A stretch of 64,000 nucleotides of DNA from JBGLNJ01 sp034434835 (GCA_034434835.1 DAOTXX010000123.1:11949-75948); one strand, 5' to 3'. Counted from the stretch's first letter, positions 1-8,252 are shown. Notes: a model not told the origin generated them from the letters alone. Numbers and translations are program-made.

Positions 1-1427
1 TCCTCACCGAATTTGGTCGCAGAGGTCGCCGAGTATTCGACGCCGCCAATGACCCACAAGCCGATAGGCGGCGTGCTCGTCGGGAACTGGTTGATCCGGG
101 CAAACACAATGTGCCTGCCCGGCAGAGGTGGCACATGGTCTCCGCAGTGCTCGGCTTCCTCGGTCTCGATCTCGATGGCACGGTTGACGCCTTCCAACGT
201 CAAATACTTGACCTTGACACACACGCCCACAGTAAAACTGCCATGTTCCTGTTTGAACTCGGTGCTCATGTCGGCCTGGAAGGTATCGGTAAAGCCACCA
301 TTGCGTGTGATCACCCACGTGCCGAACAGCCCCGGTGGAAAGCTGCTGATCCTCCCAATCGCTACGTTCGTAAATGTGCCGGTGCTGCATTTATACATTT
401 CTTCAGAGCTGATCTCTTTAGCGAGATTGTCTGTGCCACTCACGACATACTCGACTTCCGCGCACACGCCAACGACCAGCGGCCCGTGCTCCTCTTTCAG
501 CTCGGTCGTCGTCGTGACCACGAATGAGGCGCCGCCGATCACCCAGATGCCGAAGGTGCCCGTGGGGATGGAGCTGATCACGCCAAAGAATTTACGCTCG
601 GCTGGCCTGGGGCCGCTGCACTTGTGCGCTTCTTCTGTGCTGATCTCAAACGCCACCTTGTTGGTAGGATCGAACTTGACCTCGACACAGCCACCGACAA
701 AGAATGGGCCGTGCTCCTGTTCGAAGCGAGTGCTGGCCGTCGCGGTATAGACGGTTCCGCTCACCGTCCAGGTTCCAACCAACTCGGGCGGGAACGACTC
801 GACGATGCCGTGGATCACGGCGCGAGGGATGCCGCCGCCCGAGGGAACCTGACATTTGAAAGCCGGGACGGTTTCGATCTCGAGGGCCGTTCGGTGGGTG
901 TCGGAAATGTACTCGACGCCTACGCACTGGCCTACGGCAAACGCGCCATGTTCTTGCTCAAAGTGAGTGGTGATCCCGGCTGTGTAGGTCACATTGCCAA
1001 TGACCCACTCGCCGGTCAACGTGATAGGGAAACCGGCTGGGAGCACATTGACGTAGCTATACACCTTCATATGCTCGCCATGATCGTCGTCATCGCCACT
1101 ACATTTGTGGGCTTCCTGACTGGCGATGCTGAGCGCCTGACGAACACTGCCGTTCATTTGATACTTGACCTGGGCGCATGCGCCAACCGTCAACGGGCCA
1201 TGCTCTTGTTTGAGCAATGTGCTGCTGGTGGCCTCAAACGACATGCCCCCCACGACCCATGTACCCGCCACACCGATAGGCCGGGTGATGACGATACCTG
1301 TCCATTCCATGTCATGGTCGTCATCGGCGAAGGTGGCTCGAGGTTGTGCTGCGATCAGCCCGATGCCCATCGCCACAAAGGCCAAAGACAGCACAGCCAA
1401 AATACCGACTCGGTTAAACCGTATCAT
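1..1427 (-). CDS. Secreted tandem-repeat protein (DUF5666-like), C-terminus outside window
   Basis: On the complement the frame stays open from an ATG at 1427 to the window edge (475 codons), so the gene is partial at its 3' end. AAGGAGG lies 6 nt before the ATG. Residues 1-34 form a signal peptide (Arg-rich start, hydrophobic core, Ala-rich end). The rest is at least six copies of a roughly 60-residue repeat. Each copy carries a GxWxxGG-like strand, a TxF/L stretch, a conserved EHG(P/A/S) motif, VGxC, a V(K/E)(Y/F) strand and usually a closing KC or HC. This resembles DUF5666 repeats, small beta-barrel-like modules of secreted proteins; that assignment is from memory. Paired cysteines suggest disulfides or metal binding outside the cytoplasm. 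Function unknown. Overlapping frames on both strands are shadows of this repetitive gene. Confidence 0.8.
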   Translation of the reverse strand, partial: MIRFNRVGILAVLSLAFVAMGIGLIAAQPRATFADDDHDMEWTGIVITRPIGVAGTWVVGGMSFEATSSTLLKQEHGPLTVGACAQVKYQMNGSVRQALSIASQEAHKCSGDDDDHGEHMKVYSYVNVLPAGFPITLTGEWVIGNVTYTAGITTHFEQEHGAFAVGQCVGVEYISDTHRTALEIETVPAFKCQVPSGGGIPRAVIHGIVESFPPELVGTWTVSGTVYTATASTRFEQEHGPFFVGGCVEVKFDPTNKVAFEISTEEAHKCSGPRPAERKFFGVISSIPTGTFGIWVIGGASFVVTTTTELKEEHGPLVVGVCAEVEYVVSGTDNLAKEISSEEMYKCSTGTFTNVAIGRISSFPPGLFGTWVITRNGGFTDTFQADMSTEFKQEHGSFTVGVCVKVKYLTLEGVNRAIEIETEEAEHCGDHVPPLPGRHIVFARINQFPTSTPPIGLWVIGGVEYSATSATKFGE

Positions 1428-1569
1428 TCTGTTCCTCCTTCCTTTTTTCCAGAGATTGGTTTGCGAGGTGATTACCAGGCTCGGTTTGTCGGCATCACGT
1501 TGCAGCATGTTGTGATACGCAATGTGGGGGTTGGACAAACCGGCGCAGCTATCTTAAAGTCGCTCCAAG

Positions 1570-1608
1570 GGCGAAAAAGTAACGGCTGGCTCTGGCCGCA
1601 TTTTCGCC
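1570..1608. other. Stem-loop between two genes
   Basis: GGCGAAAA at 1570-1577 pairs with TTTTCGCC at 1601-1608, with an inner CGGC/GCCG pairing. It lies just beyond the Nudix stop on the minus strand, so it may be the 3' end of the sigma/anti-sigma/Nudix transcript. No clear U-tract follows. The rest of 1428-1654 shows nothing recognisable beyond the ribosome site of the repeat protein. Confidence 0.4.
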
Positions 1609-1654
1609 AGAAAAATAGGGGACTGAACAACAGATCATCAGGATTGTGGGATGT

Positions 1655-2167
1655 TTAACAAGAGGTTCGTCCGCATCGCCAGCGCAATAGCGCGCGGCGC
1701 GTGCTGGCAAATGCCAGTTCGCGGGGAAGTTCTTCTGCTGCAAAGAACCGTGCTTCCGAGGCGTCATCGCCGGGCGCCAGCCCCCCTCCCACAGGCACCG
1801 CACGGTAGACGAGGATAACCCCCCTGCCGCGCGGGTCGGAGCGGACGTGGAACGCAGCCATCAACCCGGTCACACGCACCACCAGCCCGGTCTCTTCACG
1901 TACTTCGCGGAGCGTCGCTTCGACCGGCCCCTCATCGTATTCCACGTAACCGGCCGGCAGGCACCAATACCCGATCTTGGGATCAACCGCGCGCCGCACC
2001 AGCAGCACCTTGCCATCTTGTTCGATGAGGGCGCCAACGGCCAGCTTGGGTTCGCGGAAAAAGACAAAGCCACACGCGGTGCAGGCGCGGCGCGTCCGAC
2101 CGAATACAAAACGATCCGTCATCGGCGCGCCGCAGTTGGGGCAAAAGTTCAATTCGAGAGGTTTCAT
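1655..2167 (-). CDS. Nudix hydrolase with N-terminal zinc ribbon
   Basis: A 170-residue protein. Residues 9-32 hold two CxxC pairs (C9/C12, C29/C32), a zinc ribbon like that of NADH-pyrophosphatase-type Nudix enzymes. Residues 73-95 match the complete Nudix box G-x5-E-x7-REVREETGL, so metal-dependent cleavage of a nucleoside-diphosphate-linked compound is expected; the substrate cannot be told. The start overlaps the stop of the anti-sigma gene by ATGA at 2164-2167, so it is probably translationally coupled and the third gene of the sigma operon. NUDT14-like ADP-ribose or NADH hydrolysis is possible, but the protein is much shorter than NudC and lacks its N-terminal domain. Confidence 0.88.
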   Translation of the reverse strand: MKPLELNFCPNCGAPMTDRFVFGRTRRACTACGFVFFREPKLAVGALIEQDGKVLLVRRAVDPKIGYWCLPAGYVEYDEGPVEATLREVREETGLVVRVTGLMAAFHVRSDPRGRGVILVYRAVPVGGGLAPGDDASEARFFAAEELPRELAFASTRRALLRWRCGRTSC

Positions 2168-3177
2168 CGGCTGCGTCTATAAACGATCCACGCCATGAGG
2201 CCCAGCACAAGAGCAAGAACTGCCAACACACCCTGGGCAAGCCGCAGTAAAATGATGGCCGGCGGCGCAGTCTGCAATGCCACCTGGCGATCGGCGGCGG
2301 GCGGCTGCAGCGCAGGCGCAGGCGCGACTTGGGCTGCGGCCGTGGGTTGCGCCGACGCAGGAGGCGCGATCTTGGGCTGCGGACTGGGCACGAGCGTCGG
2401 TACCGCCAAAGCTTTCGGCGCAGTGGGCTGCACAGAGGCAAGTGCAGTGGGCGATGACATCGCTACCGCCTGTCGGGCTGTCTCGGTTGTCGGCGTCACG
2501 GGCGCACTCGCCATTGTGTCGGCCTGGGTGACCACAGGCAAAGTGGGCAGCGGGGCAGGGGGTAACGCCACACCCGGGCTGGGTGGCTGAACACCTCCGC
2601 CTCCCAGGCCAGGGCCTGCTTCACCTCCGCTCAACGGTTGTTCGACAGGCGGCTCGGCCGGAGGCGCAGGCGCACGGGTCACCGCTGCGGGAGGTGTGGC
2701 AGCGTCATAGGCCTCCGCTGCGGCCACGAGTTGCGTGGCCTGCACAGTCGGCGCGGCCTGGCGTAACCCAAAAGCGGGCGCAGAAGTAACGGCAAATTCT
2801 CTCACAACCGGAACAGGTGCAGCAGCCGGAACTAGCATGCTTTGCAAAAATATATCGCCAGCGACTGCGATGACAAACAAGAATGTGGCGACCGCTGTGG
2901 CCGTGCGCAGGACAGGGAACAGCCCAGGGGTCGTTTTCTTCGGTCGTGCCATCGAGCGGGGCAGAGCAAACGAACGCGGTGCGCGAACGCGCGGCATCGC
3001 TCGCACGGCGGCGACGGTGGCGCGTAGCGTCGCCAGGCTGCGCGAACATTCGGGGCAGGACTGGACATGGCGCTCGACGAGCGCGCGCTCGGACTGATTG
3101 ACGCGCCCATCCAGATAAGGCGAAAGCAATGCCTCGACTCGCTCATGTTCACTCGAACCCCTCGACCATCCTGCCAT
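2164..3177 (-). CDS. Membrane anti-sigma factor with zf-HC2 zinc finger
   Basis: A 337-residue protein. The N-terminus carries the anti-sigma zinc-binding motif H37-x3-C41-x2-C44 in a helical context typical of zf-HC2 (cytoplasmic, binds ECF sigma factors). A transmembrane segment follows at about residues 88-112. Then comes a long Pro/Ala/Thr-rich low-complexity stretch, probably outside the membrane, and a second hydrophobic segment near the C-terminus (about 313-333) followed by YRRSR. The gene starts 3 bp after the stop of the ECF sigma gene, the usual sigma/anti-sigma order. Two membrane segments flanking a disordered linker are unusual for this family and suggest both ends lie in the cytoplasm or that the tail is a stop-transfer anchor. 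Confidence 0.85.
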   Translation of the reverse strand: MAGWSRGSSEHERVEALLSPYLDGRVNQSERALVERHVQSCPECSRSLATLRATVAAVRAMPRVRAPRSFALPRSMARPKKTTPGLFPVLRTATAVATFLFVIAVAGDIFLQSMLVPAAAPVPVVREFAVTSAPAFGLRQAAPTVQATQLVAAAEAYDAATPPAAVTRAPAPPAEPPVEQPLSGGEAGPGLGGGGVQPPSPGVALPPAPLPTLPVVTQADTMASAPVTPTTETARQAVAMSSPTALASVQPTAPKALAVPTLVPSPQPKIAPPASAQPTAAAQVAPAPALQPPAADRQVALQTAPPAIILLRLAQGVLAVLALVLGLMAWIVYRRSR

Positions 3178-3180
3178 GTC

Positions 3181-3789
3181 CTATACTCCCTCGCTTTGTA
3201 GACGGTACTGGATAGGTAAAAGTTCCTCTTGCTCCAACCAATCGCGCAGCTTGGCCCGCGCGCGCGAGAGCCGTGACTTGACGGTGCCCAAATTGGCACC
3301 CGTCACCTCGGCGATCTCTTCGTAGCTCATGCCCTGCACATCGGAAAGGACCAGCACGATACGTTGGTCAGGCGGCAGTTGGGCGATAGCGGATTGAAGG
3401 GCGCGGTTCAGCTCACGGCGCTGGGCAAACGCTTCCGGCGATTCGAGCTGGCTGGGGGGTAGCTCGGCATCGGGCGTGGGGTCTTCGACGTACAATGATT
3501 CGAGCGAACTGGCCGGGCGGCGCTTGAGGCGGCGCAGTTCATCGTAACAAGCGTTCGTCACGATCCGCAGCAGCCACGCCCGGAACACCCCACCGCGAAA
3601 TCCGCCCATGTTCTGCCAGGCTGAGATGAACGCTTCCTGCGTCGCATCGGATGCCGATGCGGCATCGCCCATGATGCGATAGGCGAGGTTGTACACTTGA
3701 TGCTGGTAATGCAGCACCAGCGTGTTGAAGGCATCGAGGTCGCCTTTTTTCGCGGCGGCGATGAGAGCGGGTTCGTCCATCATTGCCAT
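3181..3789 (-). CDS. ECF-type RNA polymerase sigma factor
   Basis: About 202 residues from the ATG at 3789, preceded by AGAAGG 7 nt upstream; an in-frame start at 3825 has no better site. Region 2 is seen as YNLAYRIMGDAASASDATQEAF with a WLLRIVTNACYDELRR core, and region 4 as LPPDQRIVLVLSDVQGMSYEEIAE plus the GTVKSRLSRARAKL helix-turn-helix. The region between is short, so this is a group 4 (ECF) sigma factor that directs RNA polymerase to a dedicated regulon. It heads an operon with its presumed anti-sigma factor (3 bp downstream) and a Nudix hydrolase. Confidence 0.92.
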   Translation of the reverse strand: MAMMDEPALIAAAKKGDLDAFNTLVLHYQHQVYNLAYRIMGDAASASDATQEAFISAWQNMGGFRGGVFRAWLLRIVTNACYDELRRLKRRPASSLESLYVEDPTPDAELPPSQLESPEAFAQRRELNRALQSAIAQLPPDQRIVLVLSDVQGMSYEEIAEVTGANLGTVKSRLSRARAKLRDWLEQEELLPIQYRLQSEGV

Positions 3790-3890
3790 TTTACAACCTT
3801 CTCGAAAGCTTGCAACCCTCCTCAAGCGCTCGCCAAGATTCAGATGACTTGACGATTTGGCTGCTTGGCATTATGCTTGTATGGAGATAA

Positions 3891-4337
3891 CTATTCAGCC
3901 GTCATTGCGAGGAGGCCCCTTCGTTTCACTCAGGGCCGGCTCCGGCCGACGAAGCAATCTCTTGCCTGTGAGGAGATTGCTTCGCGCCCCTACGGGGCGC
4001 TGCTCAGAAATTTGCGCCTTTGTCGGCGTGTGCCCGCCCGCCGACACCTGCACTTGCGCTGCGCGCCAGCGCAGGTGCAAGTGTGAACTCGGCGGGCTAC
4101 GAAGCGGCGCTGGCTAAAGCCAGCTTTCAGCCCGATTCATCGGGCGCTGCTCCCTCCCCTGCGTGCGGGGGAGGGCTGGGGTGGGGGTAGCACGGGGATT
4201 CATCCCCGTGCGGGCACGCCCAGCACAAGTTTCTGCTATTACATATGCTCTCCCCCTACGAAGCGGGGGGAGTTGGAGGGGAGTACGGGCATGGGGTTCT
4301 CGCAATGACAGCATGTGTGGTAGATCGGGCTGAATAG
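3891..4337. repeat. 447-bp palindromic non-coding element
   Basis: The ends are inverted repeats: CTATTCAGCC (3891-3900) against GGCTGAATAG (4328-4337), and inside them GTCATTGCGAG (3901-3911) against CTCGCAATGAC (4299-4309). The interior holds further short palindromes: GCAATCTC-type arms near 3953-3985, a strong hairpin around 4050-4081 (CACTTGCGCTG/CAGCGCAGGTG), and purine/pyrimidine stretches near 4150-4190 and 4245-4285. No credible gene is present. It resembles a mosaic of MITE/REP-type sequences and ends 14 bp before tRNA-Sec. Confidence 0.6.
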
Positions 4338-4351
4338 TGACGTGTGGAGTT

Positions 4352-4445
4352 GGGGGTGGTTGGGGCCCGGTGGCTTCCGCGGTCTTCAAAACCGTTGGCC
4401 GGTCGTAGAACGAGCGGCGGTGGGTTCGACTCCCATCCATCCCCG
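4352..4445 (+). tRNA. selC: tRNA-Sec, anticodon UCA
   Basis: A full selenocysteine tRNA fold can be drawn by eye. The acceptor stem is 8 bp (4352-4359 with 4437-4444, one G-U). Next come a 6-bp D stem with a 4-nt loop (from 4362), and a 5-bp anticodon stem with loop CTTCAAA, anticodon TCA at 4386-4388. A long variable arm (about 4397-4418, 8-bp stem with one mismatch, loop TAGAA) and a 5-bp T stem (4420-4424/4432-4436) with TTCGACT loop complete it. The 8+5 acceptor/T-arm, long extra arm, UCA anticodon and G discriminator at 4445 are the hallmarks of bacterial tRNA-Sec, which is serylated and then converted by SelA. CCA is not encoded. No selA, selB, selD or selenoprotein is seen in the window. 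Confidence 0.93.
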
Positions 4446-4451
4446 CTAGCA

Positions 4452-4488
4452 GACCTGACAGGTCCGCCGGGGTGTGACCTGTCAGGTC
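4452..4488. terminator. 13-bp inverted repeat after tRNA-Sec
   Basis: GACCTGACAGGTC (4452-4464) is exactly complementary to GACCTGTCAGGTC (4476-4488) around an 11-nt loop. It starts 7 nt after the tRNA and could end its transcript, but no T-run follows. Each arm is itself nearly palindromic, so a dispersed REP-like repeat is an alternative. Confidence 0.45.
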
Positions 4489-4521
4489 ATAATCGTTCAG
4501 CCCCCCCGCGAGTTGGGCCAC

Positions 4522-4541
4522 GTTGACGGCCTGCCGTCAAC
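4522..4541. promoter_or_regulatory. 9-bp palindrome upstream of metal transporter
   Basis: GTTGACGGC (4522-4530) and GCCGTCAAC (4533-4541) form a perfect inverted repeat with a 2-bp centre, 111 bp before the transporter start. It could be an operator for a metal regulator or a small terminator for selC. The sequence does not match a Fur or MntR consensus that I can recognise. Confidence 0.3.
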
Positions 4542-4651
4542 AAGTCATTCGACGGATTGACGCCTTACGCACGCATCTCTTTGCCAGGTATGGTCAGATG
4601 GCAGATAGTGTTGAGTTAATTCGCGTCGACCGCGAGCGGTTCAAGAGATAA

Positions 4652-5458
4652 ATGATGGATGACCTGCGCGAGCCAGCACGACTCGAACTGGAAAACGTCA
4701 CCGTCGCCTACGATGGGCACGCCGTCTTGCAGGACGTCACCTTTCACGTGCCGCACGGGGCACGGGTGGCCGTCGTTGGCCCCAACGGCGCTGGCAAGTC
4801 CACGCTGTTCAAGGCGCTGGTAGGCTTGTTGCCCCTGCGCGCGGGTCACATTCTGATTCATGGCTTGCCGCTGGGGCACCACCTGGACTGTGTGGCCTAT
4901 GTCCCCCAGCGCGAAGATGTGGATTGGCGCTTTCCGGTGACGGTGGCTGATGTCGTGATGATGGGGCGCTATGGGCGATTGGGCTGGCTCCAGCGGCCCG
5001 GTCAACACGATCGCGAAATCGTCCTGCGCAGCCTGGAGCAGATGGGCATGGCGCACCTGGCCGATCAGCCCATCGGCGAGCTTTCGGGCGGCCAGCAGCA
5101 GCGCGTTTTTTTGGCGCGCGCGTTGGCTCAAGAGCCGCACATCTTGCTGATGGATGAGCCGTTCACTGGCGTGGATGTTTCGACTCAGGAAGCCACGCTG
5201 GGATTGCTTGACCAGTTGCAGACGCAGGGGGTGACAACGATGGTCTCGACGCATGACCTGAACATGGCGACCCGACGCTTTGAGCAGGTCGTGTTGCTCA
5301 ACCGTCGCCTGATCGCCTGGGGCCCGCCGAACCAGGTGTTTACGCCCGAGACGATCCGGCAGGCCTTTGGATCGCGCGTGCTGTTCCTGGAGGGTGCGGC
5401 CTTTGTGGATGAATGTTGTCCGCCCGATGAGACCGGGCAGATCATAAAGCGATCATGA
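4652..5458 (+). CDS. Metal (Mn/Zn/Fe) ABC transporter ATP-binding protein
   Basis: A 268-residue ABC ATPase. Walker A is GPNGAGKS (43-50), the Q-loop is in YVPQRED, the signature is LSGGQQQR (144-151), Walker B is ILLMDEP (164-170) and the H-loop is in STHDLN. The VDWRFPVTVADVVMMGR stretch after the Q-loop is typical of the ZnuC/MntB/SitB group that energises Mn, Zn or Fe import. The next gene is the matching ABC-3 permease, overlapping by ATGA. No periplasmic or lipoprotein metal-binding component (ZnuA/MntA type) lies on either side. AGAGA precedes the paired ATG codons; the second ATG is an equally possible start. Confidence 0.92.
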   Translation: MMDDLREPARLELENVTVAYDGHAVLQDVTFHVPHGARVAVVGPNGAGKSTLFKALVGLLPLRAGHILIHGLPLGHHLDCVAYVPQREDVDWRFPVTVADVVMMGRYGRLGWLQRPGQHDREIVLRSLEQMGMAHLADQPIGELSGGQQQRVFLARALAQEPHILLMDEPFTGVDVSTQEATLGLLDQLQTQGVTTMVSTHDLNMATRRFEQVVLLNRRLIAWGPPNQVFTPETIRQAFGSRVLFLEGAAFVDECCPPDETGQIIKRS

Positions 5459-6306
5459 ACTGGGTGTTGGAGCCTCTGGCGTATGGCTTTATGCAGCGGG
5501 GACTGGCTGCCTCGGTGATGGTGGGGGTGCTGTGCGCCATCATCGGCTGCTACGTCGTCTTGCGCTCGATGGCGTTCCTGGGCGACGCGCTGGCGCATGC
5601 CATCTTGCCGGGCGTCGCTATCGCGTATCTGCTCAAGGGCAACCTGACGGTCGGCGCGCTTGTGGCCGCCGTCGTGGTCGCCTTGAGCATTGGACTCTTT
5701 GCGCGTCAAGGCACGCTCAAGGAGGATACGGCCATCGGCATCCTCTTTGCGGCGGCCCTGGCGCTGGGCGTGGCGATGATCAGCTCGATCAAGACCTACG
5801 CCGTTGACCTGACCCACATCTTGTTCGGCAATGTGCTGGGCGTCAGCGCGCAAGACCTGTGGGTGACGGCGGGATTGGGCCTGGTCGTGCTGATGACGAT
5901 TGCGGCGCTCTACAAAGAGTTTCTGGTCGTTTCGTTTGACATGGTGCTGGCGACAACGCTTCGTCTGCCGGTTGAATTGCTCCGTAACCTGATGCTCATT
6001 CTGATCGCGCTGACGATCGTCGTCTCGCTCCAGACCGTCGGTGTGGGGCTGGTGGCCGCGATGCTGGTGACGCCCGCCGCGACGGCCTATCTGCTCACGC
6101 GGCGACTGCCCACGATGATGTTGATCTCGGCTGCGCTGGGTGCGTTTTCCAGCGTCGCCGGTTTGTACCTGAGCTACTATATCAACATTGCATCGGGGGC
6201 AGCCGTCGTGCTGATCGCCACAGCGATCTTTGTGCTGGCGTTTCTGTTGGCCCCGCGGCGGGGAGTGGTTTGGAGTGCCTGGAGAGCAAGACGCGCTGAG
6301 ACGTAA
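5455..6306 (+). CDS. Metal ABC transporter permease (ABC-3 family)
   Basis: 283 residues with about eight hydrophobic segments. It begins with the family's typical LEPLAYGFMQRGLAASVMVG stretch and contains the conserved LRSMAFLGDALAHAILPGVA loop that contacts the ATPase. It forms the membrane channel for Mn, Zn or Fe uptake with the upstream ATPase, whose stop it overlaps by 4 bp. The length is usual for ZnuB/MntC-type permeases. The C-terminal tail is short and basic. No substrate-binding protein follows; the next gene runs the other way and ends 3 bp from this stop. Confidence 0.92.
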   Translation: MNWVLEPLAYGFMQRGLAASVMVGVLCAIIGCYVVLRSMAFLGDALAHAILPGVAIAYLLKGNLTVGALVAAVVVALSIGLFARQGTLKEDTAIGILFAAALALGVAMISSIKTYAVDLTHILFGNVLGVSAQDLWVTAGLGLVVLMTIAALYKEFLVVSFDMVLATTLRLPVELLRNLMLILIALTIVVSLQTVGVGLVAAMLVTPAATAYLLTRRLPTMMLISAALGAFSSVAGLYLSYYINIASGAAVVLIATAIFVLAFLLAPRRGVVWSAWRARRAET

Positions 6307-6308
6307 TT

Positions 6309-8243
6309 TTAACGCACGGTGATCTCGGATAGGATCATCTGGTCGCCTGTGGGGGTATTGAGCCGCACACCATCAAAGCCATATAGCCCGACGGCGATGC
6401 GATAGCGCCCCGGAACAGCGTTCACAGGGATCGTAATGCCATAGCGGTCAACGACCGTTTGCCCCGGCAGCCAGATCGTCGTGGGGACGAGTCCGCCGCC
6501 CGGCTCGCGGTCCACTTGGGTGAGGAGGCGCCCGTCCGGGCCAAGGACGTGAACGAAAACCTTGTAACGCGCCGCGATAGGCGCATCGGTTTGCCAGAAC
6601 AGGGCGAGCTGAAGGATGTCGCCCGGCGCAGCAGTTTCTCCCCCCAGCGAATACCCGATCAGTCGAATCGAATCTCCAAAGCGAGCCTCCAGCGCGTGAT
6701 CCGGTTGACTGGTCAGCGCGACCGGCACGGCGTACACGGCCAGCCTCACCGTGCCATACCACGTCTCCGAGCCTTTGTAGGTATTGGCATCGAGCCAGCG
6801 TTCAATATAGCGGTTCGGATCGGGTTCAGTTTCGGCCCAGTACAGCACGAACAATCGTTTGTAACGCGCCGTGATCTGGCTCAGTTCATCGGCTGCTGCT
6901 CGCTCCGTCACCGGGCGGACGCGCGCGAGCGGGAAAACGTTGGTATCGTCACGATGATAATACGTAAAGGTTTCCCATTGATTCGGCGCCTCGAGCAAGA
7001 TCGCATCGCCAGGGCGCTCTTCGCGTTGGATGCGCTGCGCGATGGCCCGGTAGTCATCACGCGCATAGGCCGGGTCAAAATAGAGATTGGAAAGCGACTG
7101 GAGGGTCAAGATCGCCACAAGAATCAAGAGCAAGACGACAAGCATCTGCCGGGACCGTATCAGAGATCCAGAGCCTCTTGTCACGTGCCATGCCGTCATG
7201 ATGCCCTGCGCAAACAGCAAGCAAAAGGCCGGGCTGCACACGAGCAGAAACTTGAGGTAGGCTTCCTTGTAGAGTCCCAGAGCGAAAATGAGAACGATGG
7301 GGATCAATAACCAGGCAAGCAGGAAAAGCGTGGGGCACTTGGGGTATTGGGTATTCGGTATCGGTAAAAGCGAGACGCAGAGCAAGAGGCCGACGGCTCC
7401 AAGCGCAACGGTAACGGACGCAGTGGGGATGGTGCGACCAAAGGCAAGCCAGCGAAAAGTATCCAGCAGCGCCGGGCCGAGCTGGTACGCGGGCGCAGGC
7501 GATTGCCATTCGGGGAGGCGGTGCAGCGCCACGCCGAGCCAGGGCAGGTAGAGCACGACGATGGCAGCTTGAAGTACAGCCCATTGGACGAAAGACGAAA
7601 GACGAAGGACAGAGGTAGAAGGGCAAACATGATGCGCTACGAGCCAACCCATGGCGGCCAAATTATGAACGACTAGAACGAAGGGAAATGCATAGTGGGT
7701 GTACAGGCCAGCGGCGGCGGTGAGCACATATAGAGCGCCGTATCTTGAGAGGAAACGAGTTTCCAGGCAGCGCGCCAACAGGTAGGTCGAAGCCGTCGCC
7801 CAGACCGCCAGCAGGATGTACATGCGCGCTTCTTGCGAGTAATACACCTGGAACGGATTGACTGCCGCGATGAGTGCCGCGACGAGCGCCGTGGTTTCGT
7901 CCAAGAGCTGGCGGCCCAGAAGATAGATCAGCCAGACCAGGACGACGCCGAGAATAGCCGAGAGGCTGCGCAGCGCAAACTCGCTTTCGCCCCAAATGCC
8001 GCGCCAAAAATGGAGCGCGTAATAGTACAGCGGCGGGTGAATGTCGCCGATGGCAGCCGCGGTGATGAGCGGCAAACTGCGCTCCGCCGCGCGCGCCGAG
8101 TTGCCTTCATCGTACCAGAACGACTGCGCGTCGAGCTGGAAAAAGCGCAGCAGGGCGGCAAGGGCGAGGATGGCCAGGAGAATCCAAATGACGCGACGTT
8201 GCATCGCTTTTGTCATCAGGGCAAGTGCGTCGCCGTGCTGCAC
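6309..8243 (-). CDS. GT39-like integral membrane glycosyltransferase
   Basis: About 644 residues from a GTG at 8243; an ATG at 8216 is an equally likely start and neither has a clear ribosome site. The N-terminal 400 residues hold about ten membrane segments. Near residue 44 is the acidic loop motif FWYDEGNSA and then DIHPPLYYY, the layout of GT-C enzymes of the PMT/ArnT/GT39 type, which move a sugar from a polyprenyl phosphate carrier on the outer face. The C-terminal 150 residues are a beta-rich soluble domain seen in Chloroflexota and cyanobacterial relatives. It stands alone, convergent with the metal transporter and outside the large glycan locus, so its acceptor is unknown. Confidence 0.85.
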   Translation of the reverse strand: MQHGDALALMTKAMQRRVIWILLAILALAALLRFFQLDAQSFWYDEGNSARAAERSLPLITAAAIGDIHPPLYYYALHFWRGIWGESEFALRSLSAILGVVLVWLIYLLGRQLLDETTALVAALIAAVNPFQVYYSQEARMYILLAVWATASTYLLARCLETRFLSRYGALYVLTAAAGLYTHYAFPFVLVVHNLAAMGWLVAHHVCPSTSVLRLSSFVQWAVLQAAIVVLYLPWLGVALHRLPEWQSPAPAYQLGPALLDTFRWLAFGRTIPTASVTVALGAVGLLLCVSLLPIPNTQYPKCPTLFLLAWLLIPIVLIFALGLYKEAYLKFLLVCSPAFCLLFAQGIMTAWHVTRGSGSLIRSRQMLVVLLLILVAILTLQSLSNLYFDPAYARDDYRAIAQRIQREERPGDAILLEAPNQWETFTYYHRDDTNVFPLARVRPVTERAAADELSQITARYKRLFVLYWAETEPDPNRYIERWLDANTYKGSETWYGTVRLAVYAVPVALTSQPDHALEARFGDSIRLIGYSLGGETAAPGDILQLALFWQTDAPIAARYKVFVHVLGPDGRLLTQVDREPGGGLVPTTIWLPGQTVVDRYGITIPVNAVPGRYRIAVGLYGFDGVRLNTPTGDQMILSEITVR

Positions 8244-8252
8244 GGCGCAGGC

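Noticed and set aside
13..1658. Long plus-strand open frames across the first 1.6 kb
   Set aside because: They mirror the repetitive minus-strand secreted protein. That frame has a signal peptide, a ribosome site and aligned repeats, while the plus-strand translations have none of these.
4344..4526. 60-codon open frame over the tRNA-Sec gene
   Set aside because: The whole first half is the tRNA, and no ribosome site or domain is present.
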